Counted from the stretch's first letter, positions 39,594-50,489 are shown. The stretch: 64,000 nucleotides of DNA from Bartonella sp. WD16.2 (GCF_002022505.1 NZ_CP019781.1:496001-560000), one strand, 5' to 3'. Notes: generated from the sequence alone by a model not told the origin. Program-made: numbers and translations.

Positions 39594-39946
39594 TTTTTTT
39601 TAATACAACGTTTTTATGTATTGGGTGATTAATTTAAAAATTTGAGGCATTATAAGGAATATTTCAATGAAATTTATAGCTTCCATTTTACTTTAATATT
39701 GCATATTAGCACTTATTTTATTAAACTTTTCGCATTAAAATAGTGGTATTTTGGATAACTAATTAATTTCTCAAAGGTCGAAGATGGAAGATAATATAGA
39801 GAAAAACTGTTGGATGGTGGCAAGGCGCGCAACGTTAATATTTATTGCTGTCATTTTTTTAGCTTATCTTACAATTTGATTTTAAATGAGACAAAAATAA
39901 TAAAAAAGCTTATACTCAAAATCTGCATTTTGTTTTGGGGTAAGTG
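39594..39946 (+). other. intergenic region, nitroreductase to sdaA
   Basis: About 350 bases, AT-rich. Apart from the small open frame at 39784-39879 listed separately, I see no structure I can name. The sdaA promoter should be in its last part. Confidence 0.4.
39784..39879 (+). CDS. possible 31-residue membrane peptide
   Basis: ATG 39784 to TGA 39879 encodes MEDNIEKNCWMVARR followed by one hydrophobic stretch (TLIFIAVIFLAYLTI) that would span the membrane once. The charged start and single span look like a real small membrane protein. AAGGTCG precedes the start as a weak ribosome binding site. No family is recognised, and chance is a fair alternative at this length. Confidence 0.3.
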   Translation: MEDNIEKNCWMVARRATLIFIAVIFLAYLTI

Positions 39947-41344
39947 ATGTTTCTATCTGTTTTTGAACTTTTTAAAATTGGTATTGGCCCTTCTAGCTCT
40001 CATACAATGGGGCCAATGACGGCTGCTAATATGTTTTTGCAAGAAATTCTAGCAGAGAGTTTATCTTGTTCATCTCATGTGAGGATTTCTCGAATTCGTG
40101 TTTATCTTCACGGTTCTTTGGCTTTTACTGGTGTTGGTCACGCTACAGATAAAGCTATTATATTAGGATTGTTGGGAGAAAAAGTGTCTACTGTTGATCC
40201 TAATAATATGGGGATTCTTTTAGAAAAAGTTAAACAGGAAAAACAGGTGCAACCAACAGGCCACCCTGCTTATCATTTTGATTTGCAGAATGATCTTATT
40301 TTTGAACGAAAAAAAGTTTTATCTGGGCATACTAATGGTCTTGCATTTGAAGGGCTTGATTCTGATGGGAATATCCTCTTACGGCGGATTTATTATTCTA
40401 TTGGTGGCGGTTTTGTGGTAACCGAAAATGAATTAAATGATGTGAATTATAATACAAAATTAGAGACATCTCAGGTGCCATATCCTTTTGATTCGGCGAG
40501 TGAAATGTTACTAATGGCAGAAAATTCAGGCCTTTCGATTGCTGAAATGAAGCGTATCAATGAAGAAACAAGGATGGAGCATGCTGTTTTTGATACTGCA
40601 CTCGATGAGATTTGTTCAGCTATGTCAGATTGTATTGATAGGGGGCTTTCACAAGAAGGTGAGTTACCGGGTGGGTTACGCATTCCAAGACGTGCCAAAA
40701 AACTATATCAAGAGCTTTTAGAAGATCAGAAAAAAAATCGTAACTACTCACTTTGGATCAATGATTGGCTTTCTGTATACGCTATAGCAGTAAATGAAGA
40801 AAATGCAGCTGGTGGCCGTATTGTCACTGCACCGACGAATGGTGCAGCTGGTGTTGTACCTTCTGTTCTACGTTGTTATCTGCAATTTAATAATAGTTCC
40901 AATCGAGAAGGGATGCATAATTTTTTGTTAACAGCAGCAGCTATTGGCGGTATCATTAAGCATAATGCTTCTATTTCTGGTGCAGAAGTTGGTTGTCAGG
41001 GTGAAGTGGGGACAGCATCTTCAATGGCAGCAGCAGGATTGACAGCAGCATTGGGTGGTACACCCGCTCAAGTTGAAAATGCTGCTGAAATTGCTCTTGA
41101 ACATCATTTAGGAATGACATGTGATCCAGTCGCTGGCCTTGTACAAGTTCCATGTATTGAACGCAACGCTATGGGTGCTGTTAAGGCCGTAACAGCTTCT
41201 TCTCTTGCTTTACATGGTAATGGAGCACATTTTGTTTCTCTTGATGCTTGTATTGAAACAATGCGCCAAACAGGCTATGATATGAGTGAGCGCTATAAAG
41301 AGACAAGTAAAGGTGGCCTTGCACGCAATGTTACATCATGTTAG
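39947..41344 (+). CDS. sdaA: L-serine ammonia-lyase (iron-sulfur type)
   Basis: This 465-residue enzyme converts L-serine to pyruvate and ammonia with a [4Fe-4S] cluster. The beta domain begins [20 protein letters not shown], with the substrate-binding SSSHTMGP. The alpha domain has [31 protein letters not shown] and [12 protein letters not shown], which supply the cluster cysteines. A GGGGTAAG site precedes ATG 39947; a GTG three bases earlier is an alternative. It links amino-acid catabolism to pyruvate, a main carbon source for Bartonella, which favours amino acids over sugars. Confidence 0.95.
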   Translation: MFLSVFELFKIGIGPSSSHTMGPMTAANMFLQEILAESLSCSSHVRISRIRVYLHGSLAFTGVGHATDKAIILGLLGEKVSTVDPNNMGILLEKVKQEKQVQPTGHPAYHFDLQNDLIFERKKVLSGHTNGLAFEGLDSDGNILLRRIYYSIGGGFVVTENELNDVNYNTKLETSQVPYPFDSASEMLLMAENSGLSIAEMKRINEETRMEHAVFDTALDEICSAMSDCIDRGLSQEGELPGGLRIPRRAKKLYQELLEDQKKNRNYSLWINDWLSVYAIAVNEENAAGGRIVTAPTNGAAGVVPSVLRCYLQFNNSSNREGMHNFLLTAAAIGGIIKHNASISGAEVGCQGEVGTASSMAAAGLTAALGGTPAQVENAAEIALEHHLGMTCDPVAGLVQVPCIERNAMGAVKAVTASSLALHGNGAHFVSLDACIETMRQTGYDMSERYKETSKGGLARNVTSC

Positions 41345-41825
41345 GCTATATAAGGGTGCTTCATTTGGTAAAATGATTAGTTATTTATGCATCAAAAAAT
41401 AGTACTTTTTTAAGAGTACTTTATGTATTGAAAGAGCATGACTTTGATAAGGGGATATCGTTTAAGTGAAGCAGCAAATGATCAGAGGAATTTCTTTTTA
41501 GTAAATCATTAGCACCAACATTCGGTGTTGTTGTTATTATCGTTTCATAGATGTTTTCTTATTTATATAATAAAGGTAAACAATATACCGCTTGATGTTA
41601 GATTCTGTATTGGTAGGATAGTTTTGATATTTTTGCGTCTTCTAAGAAGAGTGTTATTCAAACACTAAAGATAAAATGTTAAACAGTAAAAACAGAAATT
41701 CATGCTGGAATCTTTGTAAATTAAAAATAAAAACCGTGCACTTTAAATTTTTTTAAAATCTCACATGGTGAATAAATACTTTATTATTGATCAAGTATTT
41801 TTCCTATAAGAAATAGGTAATAGAA
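41345..41825 (+). other. intergenic region after sdaA (convergent)
   Basis: About 480 AT-rich bases. AGTACT occurs twice (41401-41406 and 41415-41420) and could form a weak 6-bp hairpin ending sdaA transcription. No coding frame or known RNA is visible; a decayed gene is possible but has no recognisable motif. Confidence 0.4.
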
Positions 41826-42104
41826 TTAAGTATTTGTTGCTCCTAAACGGAGTTTGACAGGTATATTTCCTGTGTGACTCGCAACCCGTAAGTGAATGCG
41901 TACAGGAGGTGTAGCTAAACGACGATTTCGATTTATTTGACAAATAAGAAGACTAACAAGAGAATGCGTGTTTGACACCGTTGGGGTGTGCTTTAAATTA
42001 GCAAGTTTAGTTGCGGCATCGTGAAGAGAACGTAGTGAGAGGAGGGGTGATTGCTTCAACTGTTTTCCCTTTTTAAGAGATGGGGAAATAACGTTATGTG
42101 TCAT
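41826..42104 (-). CDS. small hypothetical protein
   Basis: Ninety-two residues, starting at ATG 42104 with AAGGATA in front, so expression is plausible. The protein is basic, with no signal peptide or transmembrane segment. The middle has LVSLLICQINRNRR and the end is VRIHLRVASHTGNIPVKLR. I recognise no family. It follows the D,D-carboxypeptidase gene by 32 bases on the same strand and is probably cotranscribed with it. Confidence 0.55.
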   Translation of the reverse strand: MTHNVISPSLKKGKQLKQSPLLSLRSLHDAATKLANLKHTPTVSNTHSLVSLLICQINRNRRLATPPVRIHLRVASHTGNIPVKLRLGATNT

Positions 42105-42136
42105 GGCACTATCCTTAATGCAGAATTCAAAAACTT

Positions 42137-43519
42137 TTAATAGATTACAGTATAGCAGTTAAAATTTGCTTTCTTTAAAGTAGAACAAGCATCATGCGCA
42201 GCTTTTTTTGATTGAAAACCAACAAACCGGGCACGATAATAACGATGTCCACTTTTTTCAAATAGTTGCATATGTGCAGATGTATGTTTTAAAGCTGAAT
42301 AAGCTGTATTCTTGGCTTTTGAAAGCAGAGTATTTGCCTGTTCTTTACTGGGAAGAGAACCAATTTGAATGGCCCATCCACCACTTGTAGATAAAGAAGC
42401 AGTGATGATTTTATCTATCTCTACAGATGTGGTTTTGTGAGGATTAGGAGTTGGTATAATCACCTGATTTACAGCAGCTATAGCTGTGTTTAACTCATTA
42501 GGTTGCGCTGCAAGTGCTGTTAGAAGTGCGGAGACATCATCATCTAAGTCAGTTTGATTTGTTTTAGCGACAGGTATAGGGATGGCTGCTCCAGTGGGTA
42601 AATTATAGGATACCATAGCTACTAAATATTCATTCGCTTTCTTACGACTTGCTTTTGACAAATACCGGTTCAACAAGTTAGTCATATGAATATCACGCTC
42701 TGTAGATGATTTTCCTCCCATTACCACAGCAACAATGGAGCGTCCTTCAATATGCATTGATGTGGCTAAATTAGAACCTGACATTTGTGTATAGCCTGTT
42801 TTAATTCCGTCAACGCCTTTTATTGTTTTTATTAATTTATTATGGTTGTTAATTGTTTTGCCACGAAAAGAGAAACTCGTTGTTTTAAACAGTTTGTACT
42901 GCTGGGGAAAATGTTTGCGCAAAGCTAATGCTAGAGTGGCCATATCTTTTGCTGTAGAATAATTGCGGGCATCTGGAAGACCTGAAGCATTTGCAAAACG
43001 AGTATTCGTCATACCAAGTTTACGGGCTTTTACTGTCATCATTCGAGCAAATTTTGGTTCACTGCCACCAAGATATTCCCCTACAGCAGTAGCAACATCA
43101 TTTGCTGATTTTGTAATGAGAGCTTTGGCGGCCTCTTCTACAGAAATTGTTTGACCTGCTTTAAAGCCTATTTTCGTTGGTGGGCGTGCTGCTGCGTAAG
43201 CTGAGACAGGGATGGGCGTATTTGGTGTTACGCGACGTACTTCCATAGCTTCAAAGAGCATGTACAACGTCATCATTTTTGTTAAAGAGGCAGGATAACG
43301 TTTTAAAGTCGCGTTGGCTTGAAATAAGGTCTTTCCTGTATGTGCATCTATAACAATAGCCGCGTATTTATCAGGGTAAGCTTCTTTAGGAGTAGCTTTC
43401 ACTGAAGAATAAGAAATAGCTAAAACAATAAAAACAGCAACTATTCTTTTGTAGAAAGGTGCAATTTTTCGCCAGTTAATATACACTTGTAATACCTTAT
43501 TTATGCCAAATAATCGCAT
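42137..43519 (-). CDS. D-alanyl-D-alanine carboxypeptidase (PBP5/6 type) with SPOR domain
   Basis: This 460-residue periplasmic enzyme trims the terminal D-Ala of peptidoglycan stem peptides. A signal sequence (KRIVAVFIVLAISYSSVKA) is followed by the S11 peptidase domain with all three motifs: SLTK (catalytic Ser), SAN, and KTGYTQMSG. The C-terminal 80 residues (WAIQIGSLPSKEQANTLL to NFNCYTVIY) form a SPOR domain that binds denuded septal peptidoglycan, so it likely acts at division sites. ATG 43519 is preferred over the adjacent TTG 43522. The PBP5/6 plus SPOR layout is common in rhizobia. Confidence 0.92.
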   Translation of the reverse strand: MRLFGINKVLQVYINWRKIAPFYKRIVAVFIVLAISYSSVKATPKEAYPDKYAAIVIDAHTGKTLFQANATLKRYPASLTKMMTLYMLFEAMEVRRVTPNTPIPVSAYAAARPPTKIGFKAGQTISVEEAAKALITKSANDVATAVGEYLGGSEPKFARMMTVKARKLGMTNTRFANASGLPDARNYSTAKDMATLALALRKHFPQQYKLFKTTSFSFRGKTINNHNKLIKTIKGVDGIKTGYTQMSGSNLATSMHIEGRSIVAVVMGGKSSTERDIHMTNLLNRYLSKASRKKANEYLVAMVSYNLPTGAAIPIPVAKTNQTDLDDDVSALLTALAAQPNELNTAIAAVNQVIIPTPNPHKTTSVEIDKIITASLSTSGGWAIQIGSLPSKEQANTLLSKAKNTAYSALKHTSAHMQLFEKSGHRYYRARFVGFQSKKAAHDACSTLKKANFNCYTVIY

Positions 43520-43754
43520 CAAGATCTTTTTTGTTGCAGTTAGCTTAACACAATTTAAATGAATGATGTTACTAATTTGTTTATAAAGGTTATTTTGTGA
43601 GTCTCTCTATTTGACTTAAATCTGATCTTAAAAGAAAGTTTTATTTTTCATACACTTAAGTATTACAATGGTTATGAAAGGATTTTAAATTAATAAAAAG
43701 CATACTACATGGAAAATGATAATGATATTAACTAAAAAACTCATATTTTATACT

Positions 43755-44080
43755 ATGCAAAATAGAAAGAGCAAGAGCTGGAGTGAAGATAAATATGATA
43801 CTATTATCATACCTCAAATTAAATCAAAATTTCAAAAACCTAAATTATACCGTGTTCTTTTACTGAATGATGATTACACACCTATGGATTTTGTTGTTTT
43901 TATTTTAAAGAATTTTTTAAAAAAAGTTTTGAGGAAGCAACACGTATTATGTTAAATGTTCACCAAAATGGGATAGGTGAATGCGGTACTTATACCTATG
44001 AAGTGGCTGAAATGAAAGTTGTGCAAGTTATGGAATGTGCACGTCAAAATGAACATCCATTACAATGTGTAATGGAATAG
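43755..44080 (+). pseudogene. clpS: ClpS adaptor, interrupted by a one-base frameshift
   Basis: ClpS binds the ClpA N-domain and presents N-degron substrates. The first frame encodes [22 protein letters not shown], the conserved N-degron pocket. After NF the frame is lost at T6 (43913-43918) followed by A7 (43919-43925) and stops at 43955. One frame over, [20 protein letters not shown] and the normal tail ending PLQCVME continue to TAG 44080. One extra T or A in this run would restore a 108-residue protein. All other conserved residues are intact. The start may be ATG 43755 or ATG 43716. Confidence 0.85.
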
Positions 44081-44093
44081 AAGTGAGAGGGTT

Positions 44094-46453
44094 ATGCCAT
44101 CTTTTACACCCAGCCTTGAAGAGGTTTTGCATCGTGCATTAACAATTGCTGCTCAAGCGCAGCATGAATATGCAACATTAGAGCATCTTTTACTTGCTTT
44201 ATTAGATGATGTTGATGCAAGTTCAGTGATCCATGCGTGTCAGGTCGATTTAGAAAAGTTACGGGAGCGTTTGACTAATTATATCCAATCGGAGTTGGAT
44301 GTACAAATCAAAACCAATAAAGATACAAAACCAACAGCATTTTTTCAGCGTGTTATTCAACGCGCGGTGATTCATGCTCAATCAGCGGGAAAAGATGAAG
44401 TGTCGGGGGCAAATGTTCTTGTTGCAATTTTTTCTGAACGTGAAAGTCATGCAGCATATTTTCTTCAAGAAATGGGAATGACGCGCTATGATGCTGTGCG
44501 TTTCATTTCACATGGTGCTATACGTGATGATGAGTTGTCTCTATTACTTGAGGATCTTGAAGAACAGTTAGATCAGCATGTTTTGGAAAACAATGACAAA
44601 GTAGCAAGTGCACTTGCTACTTATTGTGTTAATTTGAATTGTAAAGCGCGCAATGGAAAAATTGATTTATTAATTGGTCGTGACACAGAGATTTCACGAA
44701 TAATGCAGGTTTTATGTCGAAGGTCAAAAAATAATCCACTGTTAGTTGGTGAACCTGGTGTTGGAAAAACGGCCATAGTTGAGGGGTTGGCTAGACGCAT
44801 CGTTGATGAAAAAGTGCCCGAGATTTTGTTGAATGCAACAATATTTTCTCTTGATATGGGGGGGCTTGTTGCTGGCACACGCTATCGTGGTGATTTTGAA
44901 GAGCGGTTAAAGAGAATTGTTAAAGAATTAGCACAGTATCCGGGTGCTATTTTATTTATTGATGAAATTCATACATTGGTTGGTGCAGGAGCTACGTCTG
45001 GGGGTATATGGATGCAGCAAATCTTTTAAAACCTGCATTATCTTCAGGTATGATTCGATGTATTGGTTCGACAACTTATAGAGAATATCGAAAAATTTTT
45101 GAACTCGATCGAGCTTTGACGCGTCGTTTTCAGAAAATTAGTGTTAATGAGCCATCTGTCGCTGATGCGATTAAAATTTTGCAAGGACTAAAACCTTATT
45201 TTGAAGAATTTCACCAAATTAAATATACTGATGCAGCAATGGTAGCATCAGTAGAGTTATCTTCACGTTATATAGCTGACCGTCGATTGCCGGATAAAGC
45301 AATTGATGTTATTGATGAAAGTGGTGCTGTACAGATGCTTTTGCCAAAAAAACAAAGAAGAAAAAGCGTAGGTGTTAAAGAAATTGAATCTACAGTTGCA
45401 GCTATAGCAAAAATTCCGTCAAAAACAGTTTCTAATGATGATCGTAAAATCCTTGAAAAGCTTGAGAAAGAACTCAAGCATGTTGTTTACGGACAAGATC
45501 AAGCGATTGGAATGCTTGTATCGTCCATAAAGCTAGCACGAGCAGGATTGCGTGAATCAGAAAAACCGATAGGAAGTTATTTATTTTCGGGACCAACAGG
45601 TGTTGGGAAAACTGAAATTGCGAAACAACTGGCATCTTCTTTAGGGATTAAGTTGTTGCGTTTTGATATGTCGGAATATATGGAACGGCATACAGTAGCA
45701 CGTTTGATAGGAGCTCCTCCGGGCTATGTAGGGTTTGATCAAGGTGGTCTTCTCACAGATGCTGTTGATCAGAATCCTTATGCTGTTGTATTGTTAGATG
45801 AGATCGAAAAGGCTCATCCAGAATTATTTAATATTTTATTGCAGGTGATGGATTATGGTAAATTAACAGACCATAACGGTAGAAAAATTGATTTCCGCAA
45901 TGTCATTTTAATTATGACAACCAATGCTGGCGCTTCGGATATGGCAAAATCAGCTGTTGGATTTGGTAAAGTACACCGTGATGGTGATGATATAGAAGCT
46001 ATCAACCGATTATTTACACCAGAATTTCGTAATCGGTTAGATGCTATTGTTCCATTTGCACCTTTATCTCGATTAGCAATCAGTCAAATTGTGCAGAAGT
46101 TTATTTTCCAACTTGAAGCACAATTGGTTGATAAAGAAATCACTTTTGAATTCAGCGAGTCTGCAATGGTATGGCTTGCTCGTAAAGGGTATGATACTCA
46201 AATGGGAGCACGTCCGTTGAGTCGTATCATACAAGAACATATTAAAAAGCCGTTAGCTGATGAAATTTTATTTGGAAAGTTGCGTACTGGTGGTATGGTT
46301 CGCGTATTTACGCATAAATTAAGTGGTGATAGAGAAAAATTAGAATTAGAAATTTTATCTTCTGACCCTTCTGTTGGCTCAAATGGTAATAAAGCTCACA
46401 AGGGTTTATTGAATTCTGCAAGATATGTGAGAAAAAAGAGTTCTACGACTTAA
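44094..46453 (+). pseudogene. clpA: ATP-dependent Clp protease ATP-binding subunit ClpA, interrupted by a one-base frameshift
   Basis: ClpA is the double-AAA+ unfoldase partner of ClpP. The first frame (44094-45029) has the N-domain and first AAA+ module: Walker [10 protein letters not shown], Walker [20 protein letters not shown]. It then runs out of frame at G5 (45000-45004). The second frame (from 45008 to 46453) resumes at once with [14 protein letters not shown] and holds module 2 (GPTGVGKTE, VVLLDEIEKAHP, GARPLSRIIQ). One added G restores about 786 residues. It lies 13 bases after clpS, the usual pairing. Motifs are otherwise intact, so the break is recent or an artefact. Confidence 0.9.
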
Positions 46454-46461
46454 AGCCATTT

Positions 46462-46884
46462 TTAAAGAACTGATCGGATTTTTTGTGCATGTTCTTTGAG
46501 TATTTCTGTAGGCGTTATGACATCATTATGGAGTTTAAGTTCTACTCCTTCCATCCGCGGTATAATATGGAAATGAAGATGATAAACGGTTTGTTGACTA
46601 GCTGCTTCATTAAATTGCATGACTGTGATACCATCCGCTTGAAAAGCTATTTTAACAGCATTAGCAATTTTTTGAACAACTTTAATGACTGAAAACAATA
46701 TTTCCGTATCTGCATCTAATAAATTTCTACAGCTTTTTCGGGGAATAACTAATGTATGTCCTGGAGCTTGGGGCATGATATCCATAAACGCAATAACATC
46801 ATTATCTTCATAGACACGAACGGAAGGAATTTCGTTACGAATCAACTTAGCAAAAATATTATTATTATCATACACTTGTTTCAT
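46462..46884 (-). CDS. HIT family nucleotide-binding hydrolase
   Basis: A 140-residue histidine triad protein, with HLHFHIIPR (H-x-H-x-H) near residue 100 and the N-terminal NIFAKLIRNEIPSVRVYED. HIT proteins hydrolyse nucleoside phosphoramidates or dinucleotides. The exact substrate is unknown; it resembles the Hint/YcfF group. It is convergent with clpA, 8 bases apart, and lies beside ridA, as in other Rhizobiales. Confidence 0.9.
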   Translation of the reverse strand: MKQVYDNNNIFAKLIRNEIPSVRVYEDNDVIAFMDIMPQAPGHTLVIPRKSCRNLLDADTEILFSVIKVVQKIANAVKIAFQADGITVMQFNEAASQQTVYHLHFHIIPRMEGVELKLHNDVITPTEILKEHAQKIRSVL

Positions 46885-47020
46885 AAAGCATTTTCTTTCA
46901 GTAGTATTTATCTAGAAATAGAATTAATTTACATTGTTTTTTTAAGATTAAAAAATATAAACTGCAATAAGCAATTTGTAATATTCGATTTTTGCGCAGA
47001 TATTGATATTTATGAAAATG

Positions 47021-47482
47021 CTAGATTTCTATAATAGCTTCTACTTCTACAGGAACTCCCATAGGGAGAGTGCAGACCCCGACAGCAGAACGAGCATGTT
47101 TACCCACTTCACCGAGAATATTGACAAATAGATCAGAAGCTCCATTAGCGACAAGAGGTATATCAGTAAAATTAGGATCTGCTGCAACAAAGACGGTGAT
47201 TTTTATTATACGTTTTATTTTAGTTAAATCACCAAGGGTTAATTTTATTTGTGCAAGGATATTAAGAGCACATACTTCTGCTGATTTTTTTGCTTGTTCA
47301 GCACTGACAGTTGCACCAACTTTTCCGATTGTTACTGGTTTTCCACAAGACAGTGGTAACTGACCAGAAATGAAAAGTTGATTACCAATTTGTGATGTTG
47401 GTATGTAATTTGCAATGGGTTGTGTTGCTTCAGGAATAACAATACCAAACTTTTTTAAACGACTTTCAATTGAGTTGGTCAT
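47021..47482 (-). CDS. RidA family reactive intermediate deaminase
   Basis: This 153-residue member of the RidA/YjgF/UK114 family has QLFISGQLPL, CALNILAQI and the C-terminal ARSAVGVCTLPMGVPVEVEAI, with the conserved Cys and Glu of the active cleft. The arginine that binds carboxylate substrates is expected in HARSAVGV. RidA proteins hydrolyse reactive enamines and imines released by PLP enzymes. It is the longer variant common in alphaproteobacteria. A GGGAAG site precedes ATG 47482. Confidence 0.9.
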   Translation of the reverse strand: MTNSIESRLKKFGIVIPEATQPIANYIPTSQIGNQLFISGQLPLSCGKPVTIGKVGATVSAEQAKKSAEVCALNILAQIKLTLGDLTKIKRIIKITVFVAADPNFTDIPLVANGASDLFVNILGEVGKHARSAVGVCTLPMGVPVEVEAIIEI

Positions 47483-47586
47483 ATTTTAACTTCCCTGTTT
47501 TCTATGATATAGTGTATCTCATAAACTATTTTCTAGTTTAAAGAAATGTATTGAAATGATTTAAGGGGAGTTTTTTAATTTTTTAT

Positions 47587-48446
47587 ATGATTGTGTGCAG
47601 AATAAAAAATTGGAAGTCAAAAATAATCAAGCTATTATTTATGATAGGTTTATACAATGTTCTCCTATGTTCCGCAGGAGCTGAAGAGCCTATTTTTTAG
47701 TGCCTCATCGAGCTGTTTATGATTTCCAGCTTGAAAGTGTTTCTAATGAAATGTCGATCCTAGGAGTTTCTGGGCGGATGGTTTATGAGCTTACAGGCTC
47801 AACATGTCAGGGTTATACCACAAGGTCCCGCTTTGTGAACCGTATTTATATGAAAGATGCACCAATACGTTTAACGGATCAACAAATAACTAGTTATGAA
47901 ACAGGTAATAGTCATGAATTCCATTTTAATGTTCAAAATAAAATTGGAGAAGAGGTTTCAGATAATATCGAAGGGGTGGCTGAGCGTACTAAAGATGGAA
48001 TTATAGTTAAATTAAAAAAGCCAAAAGAGGATGTTTATAAACTTACGACAGCTGAATTTCCAATTATGCAATTGAAAACTATTATTCAGCAGGCAAAAGC
48101 AGCTCGTCATTTTTATCACACAGCTGTATTTGATGGAACAGACAATGCAAATGAAGTGATAAAAGAAAGTATAGTTATTGGAGACAAAAAGAGGTTAATA
48201 TCTGATTCTGAAACGAAAAAATTAGGAAAATTAAGTGAGGAGAGTCATTGGCCTGTTACAATTTCTTATTTTGATGATACAAAAAATAAAGATGGTTTAC
48301 CTCTTTATCGTACCAGCTTTCTTTTATATGAAAATGGTGTTATGCGAGACCTGCTTATAGATTATGGGGATTTTTCGATACGCGCAAAATTGAAAAATTT
48401 TAAACTACTCGATTTTGAAAAGAATTCTGATATTTGCAAGCATTAA
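47587..48446 (+). pseudogene. eipB: EipB (DUF1849) envelope integrity protein, signal peptide out of frame
   Basis: Frame one begins near ATG 47587 and encodes a signal peptide (SKIIKLLFMIGLYNVLLCSAGA) and EEPIF, then meets TAG. The next frame begins VPHRAVYDFQLESV at 47700 and holds the whole DUF1849 domain to 48446. The frame changes at T6 (47693-47698); one more T would read EPIFLVPHRAVYD, the family junction, and give about 286 residues. EipB is a periplasmic beta-spiral protein needed for Brucella envelope integrity. Its disulfide cysteines appear present (GSTCQGY and the C-terminal DICKH). Alternatively a GTG start at 47700 gives a protein without export signal. Confidence 0.8.
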
Positions 48447-48466
48447 ATGATTGTGCAGAAAATGAC

Positions 48467-48494
48467 TTGAAAAAAAGTCAAATGTTAGTATGAT
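48467..48494 (+). promoter_or_regulatory. candidate promoter of rpsB
   Basis: TTGAAA (48467-48472), a 16-base spacer and TATGAT (48489-48494) lie 113 bases before rpsB, leaving a leader that contains an AAACCGGAAAGGA ribosome binding region. The match is good but the leader length is inferred only. Confidence 0.45.
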
Positions 48495-48607
48495 ATTTTT
48501 ATTCCACACGCGGAATTCGGGTACTTGTAGAAAAAATTATTCAAGTGTCCACCGGTAGTAAATCTTTTTACTTTTTTCGCGGAGGTTAAACCGGAAAGGA
48601 TAAAATT

Positions 48608-49387
48608 GTGGCATTACCAGATTTTACAATGCGCCAGCTTTTAGAAGCAGGTGTGCATTTTGGGCACCAGACACAGCGCTGGAATCCGAAAATGGCTCCC
48701 TATATTTATGGGGAGCGTAATAATATTCATATTATTGATCTTGCTCAGACTGTTCCGCTCTTGTATCAGGCGCTTAAACTTGTTTCAGATACGGTTGCAC
48801 ACGGGGGTCGTGTTTTATTTGTTGGCACCAAACGACAGGCATCTGATATTATTGCTGATGCAGCTAGTCGGTCAGCCCAATATTATGTTAACGCGCGTTG
48901 GCTTGGCGGTATGCTAACAAATTGGAAAACAATTTCTAATTCAATACACCGTTTACGTAAACTTGATAAAATTCTGACCGCTGAAGCGCAAGGCTTTACT
49001 AAAAAAGAACGGTTAAATCTTGAACGTGATTGTGAGAAATTGAATCGTGCGCTGGGCGGTATTAAGGATATGGGGTCTGTTCCGGATCTTATGTTTATTA
49101 TTGATACAAATAAAGAAAATATTGCTATTCAAGAAGCAAAGCGTTTAGGTGTTCCTGTGATTGCTATTATTGATACAAATTGTGATCCTGATGGTATTGA
49201 TTATCCGATTCCAGGTAATGATGATGCTTCGCGTGCAATTTCTCTTTACTGTGATCTTGTTGCACGTGCTGCTCTTGATGGTATTGCTCGTCAGCAAGGT
49301 GCGATGAATATTGATATAGGAGCTCAGGCTGATATGCCTGTGGAGCCTGTTTTGGAAGATGCGGTTTCTTCGGTTGTGGAATCTTGA
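48608..49387 (+). CDS. rpsB: 30S ribosomal protein S2
   Basis: The 259-residue S2 protein starts at GTG 48608, with GGAAAGGA before it. Family features are [54 protein letters not shown] and [13 protein letters not shown]. The C-terminal acidic tail is usual in the group. It begins the conserved rpsB-tsf-pyrH-frr block. Confidence 0.98.
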   Translation: MALPDFTMRQLLEAGVHFGHQTQRWNPKMAPYIYGERNNIHIIDLAQTVPLLYQALKLVSDTVAHGGRVLFVGTKRQASDIIADAASRSAQYYVNARWLGGMLTNWKTISNSIHRLRKLDKILTAEAQGFTKKERLNLERDCEKLNRALGGIKDMGSVPDLMFIIDTNKENIAIQEAKRLGVPVIAIIDTNCDPDGIDYPIPGNDDASRAISLYCDLVARAALDGIARQQGAMNIDIGAQADMPVEPVLEDAVSSVVES

Positions 49388-49392
49388 TTTGA

Positions 49393-49412
49393 AAATGCCT
49401 GTTGAGGCATTT
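49393..49412 (+). terminator. hairpin between rpsB and tsf (attenuator-like)
   Basis: AAATGCCT (49393-49400) and AGGCATTT (49405-49412) form a perfect 8-bp stem with loop GTTG, 6 bases after the rpsB stop. The following attttc is a weak T tract. It probably reduces, rather than stops, readthrough into tsf. Confidence 0.6.
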
Positions 49413-49494
49413 ATTTTCTAAACGAAAGAGGTTGAAGCGTGCAGAGGGTTTTGTCTATGCGCGCTTTTGCCGTTATAAGATAAAGAGGCTTAAT

Positions 49495-50418
49495 ATGAGC
49501 ATTACTGCTTTACAAGTAAAAGAACTTCGCGAACTATCAGGGGCTGGTATGATGGATTGCAAAACAGCTCTGGCGGAAACTAATGGTGATATGGAGGCTG
49601 CGGTTGATTGGCTCCGTAAAAAGGGAATAGCTAAAGCAGATAAGAAAGCTGGGCGTACAGCAGCTGAGGGGTTGATCGGTGCGATATCTAAGGGGTTAAG
49701 TGCTGTTTTGGTTGAAGTGAATTCTGAGACAGATTTTGTTGCGCGTAATGATGCTTTTCAGGAAATTGTGCGTAATGTAGCAGTTGCTGCTTTGGATACT
49801 CAGGGTAGTGTTGAATCTGTGTCTGCATCTATTTATCCAGGCTCTGAAAAGACTATAGATGCAACAATTAAAGATGCAATCGGCACAATTGGTGAGAATA
49901 TGACGTTGCGTCGTTCGGTTAAACTGTCTGTTAAAGATGGTGTTGTTGCTACTTATATTCATAATAGTGTGGCTGATGGTCTTGGCAAACTTGGAGTTAT
50001 CGTTGCTATTGAAACTTCTGGAGATAAAGATGCTGCTGTTGCTTTTGGTCGTCAGGTTGCAATGCATATTGCTGCAACCAGTCCATTAGCGTTAACAGCA
50101 AAGGATGTTGATGTTAACGCTATTGAGCGTGAAAAAGCAATTTTTTCAGATCAAGCACGTCAATCTGGAAAGCCTGAAAATATTATTGAAAAAATGGTAG
50201 AAGGGCGTATGCGTAAATTTTACGAAGAGGTTGTTTTGCTTTCTCAAGCCTTTGTTATGAATCCTGATGTTACTGTTGAAGCTGCTTTGAGGGATGCTGA
50301 AAAATCAATTGGGGCACCAGCAGCGATCACTGGTTTTATTCGTTTTGCATTAGGTGATGGTGTGGAAAAAGAAGAAACTGATTTTGCTGCGGAAGTTGCG
50401 GCTGCAGCAAAGAGCTAA
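49495..50418 (+). CDS. tsf: elongation factor Ts
   Basis: EF-Ts recycles EF-Tu-GDP. The product from ATG 49495 has 307 residues and starts [20 protein letters not shown], with the signature [24 protein letters not shown] split around the UBA-like domain and the second signature [13 protein letters not shown] near residue 78. The in-frame codon at 49402 lies within the intercistronic hairpin region and is not the start. Confidence 0.97.
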   Translation: MSITALQVKELRELSGAGMMDCKTALAETNGDMEAAVDWLRKKGIAKADKKAGRTAAEGLIGAISKGLSAVLVEVNSETDFVARNDAFQEIVRNVAVAALDTQGSVESVSASIYPGSEKTIDATIKDAIGTIGENMTLRRSVKLSVKDGVVATYIHNSVADGLGKLGVIVAIETSGDKDAAVAFGRQVAMHIAATSPLALTAKDVDVNAIEREKAIFSDQARQSGKPENIIEKMVEGRMRKFYEEVVLLSQAFVMNPDVTVEAALRDAEKSIGAPAAITGFIRFALGDGVEKEETDFAAEVAAAAKS

Positions 50419-50489
50419 TTGTTTTTGTAAAATTGTTGGGCAAAAGCCAAAAATTTATACTATTAATATGAAAAAGTATAGCTAATTTA

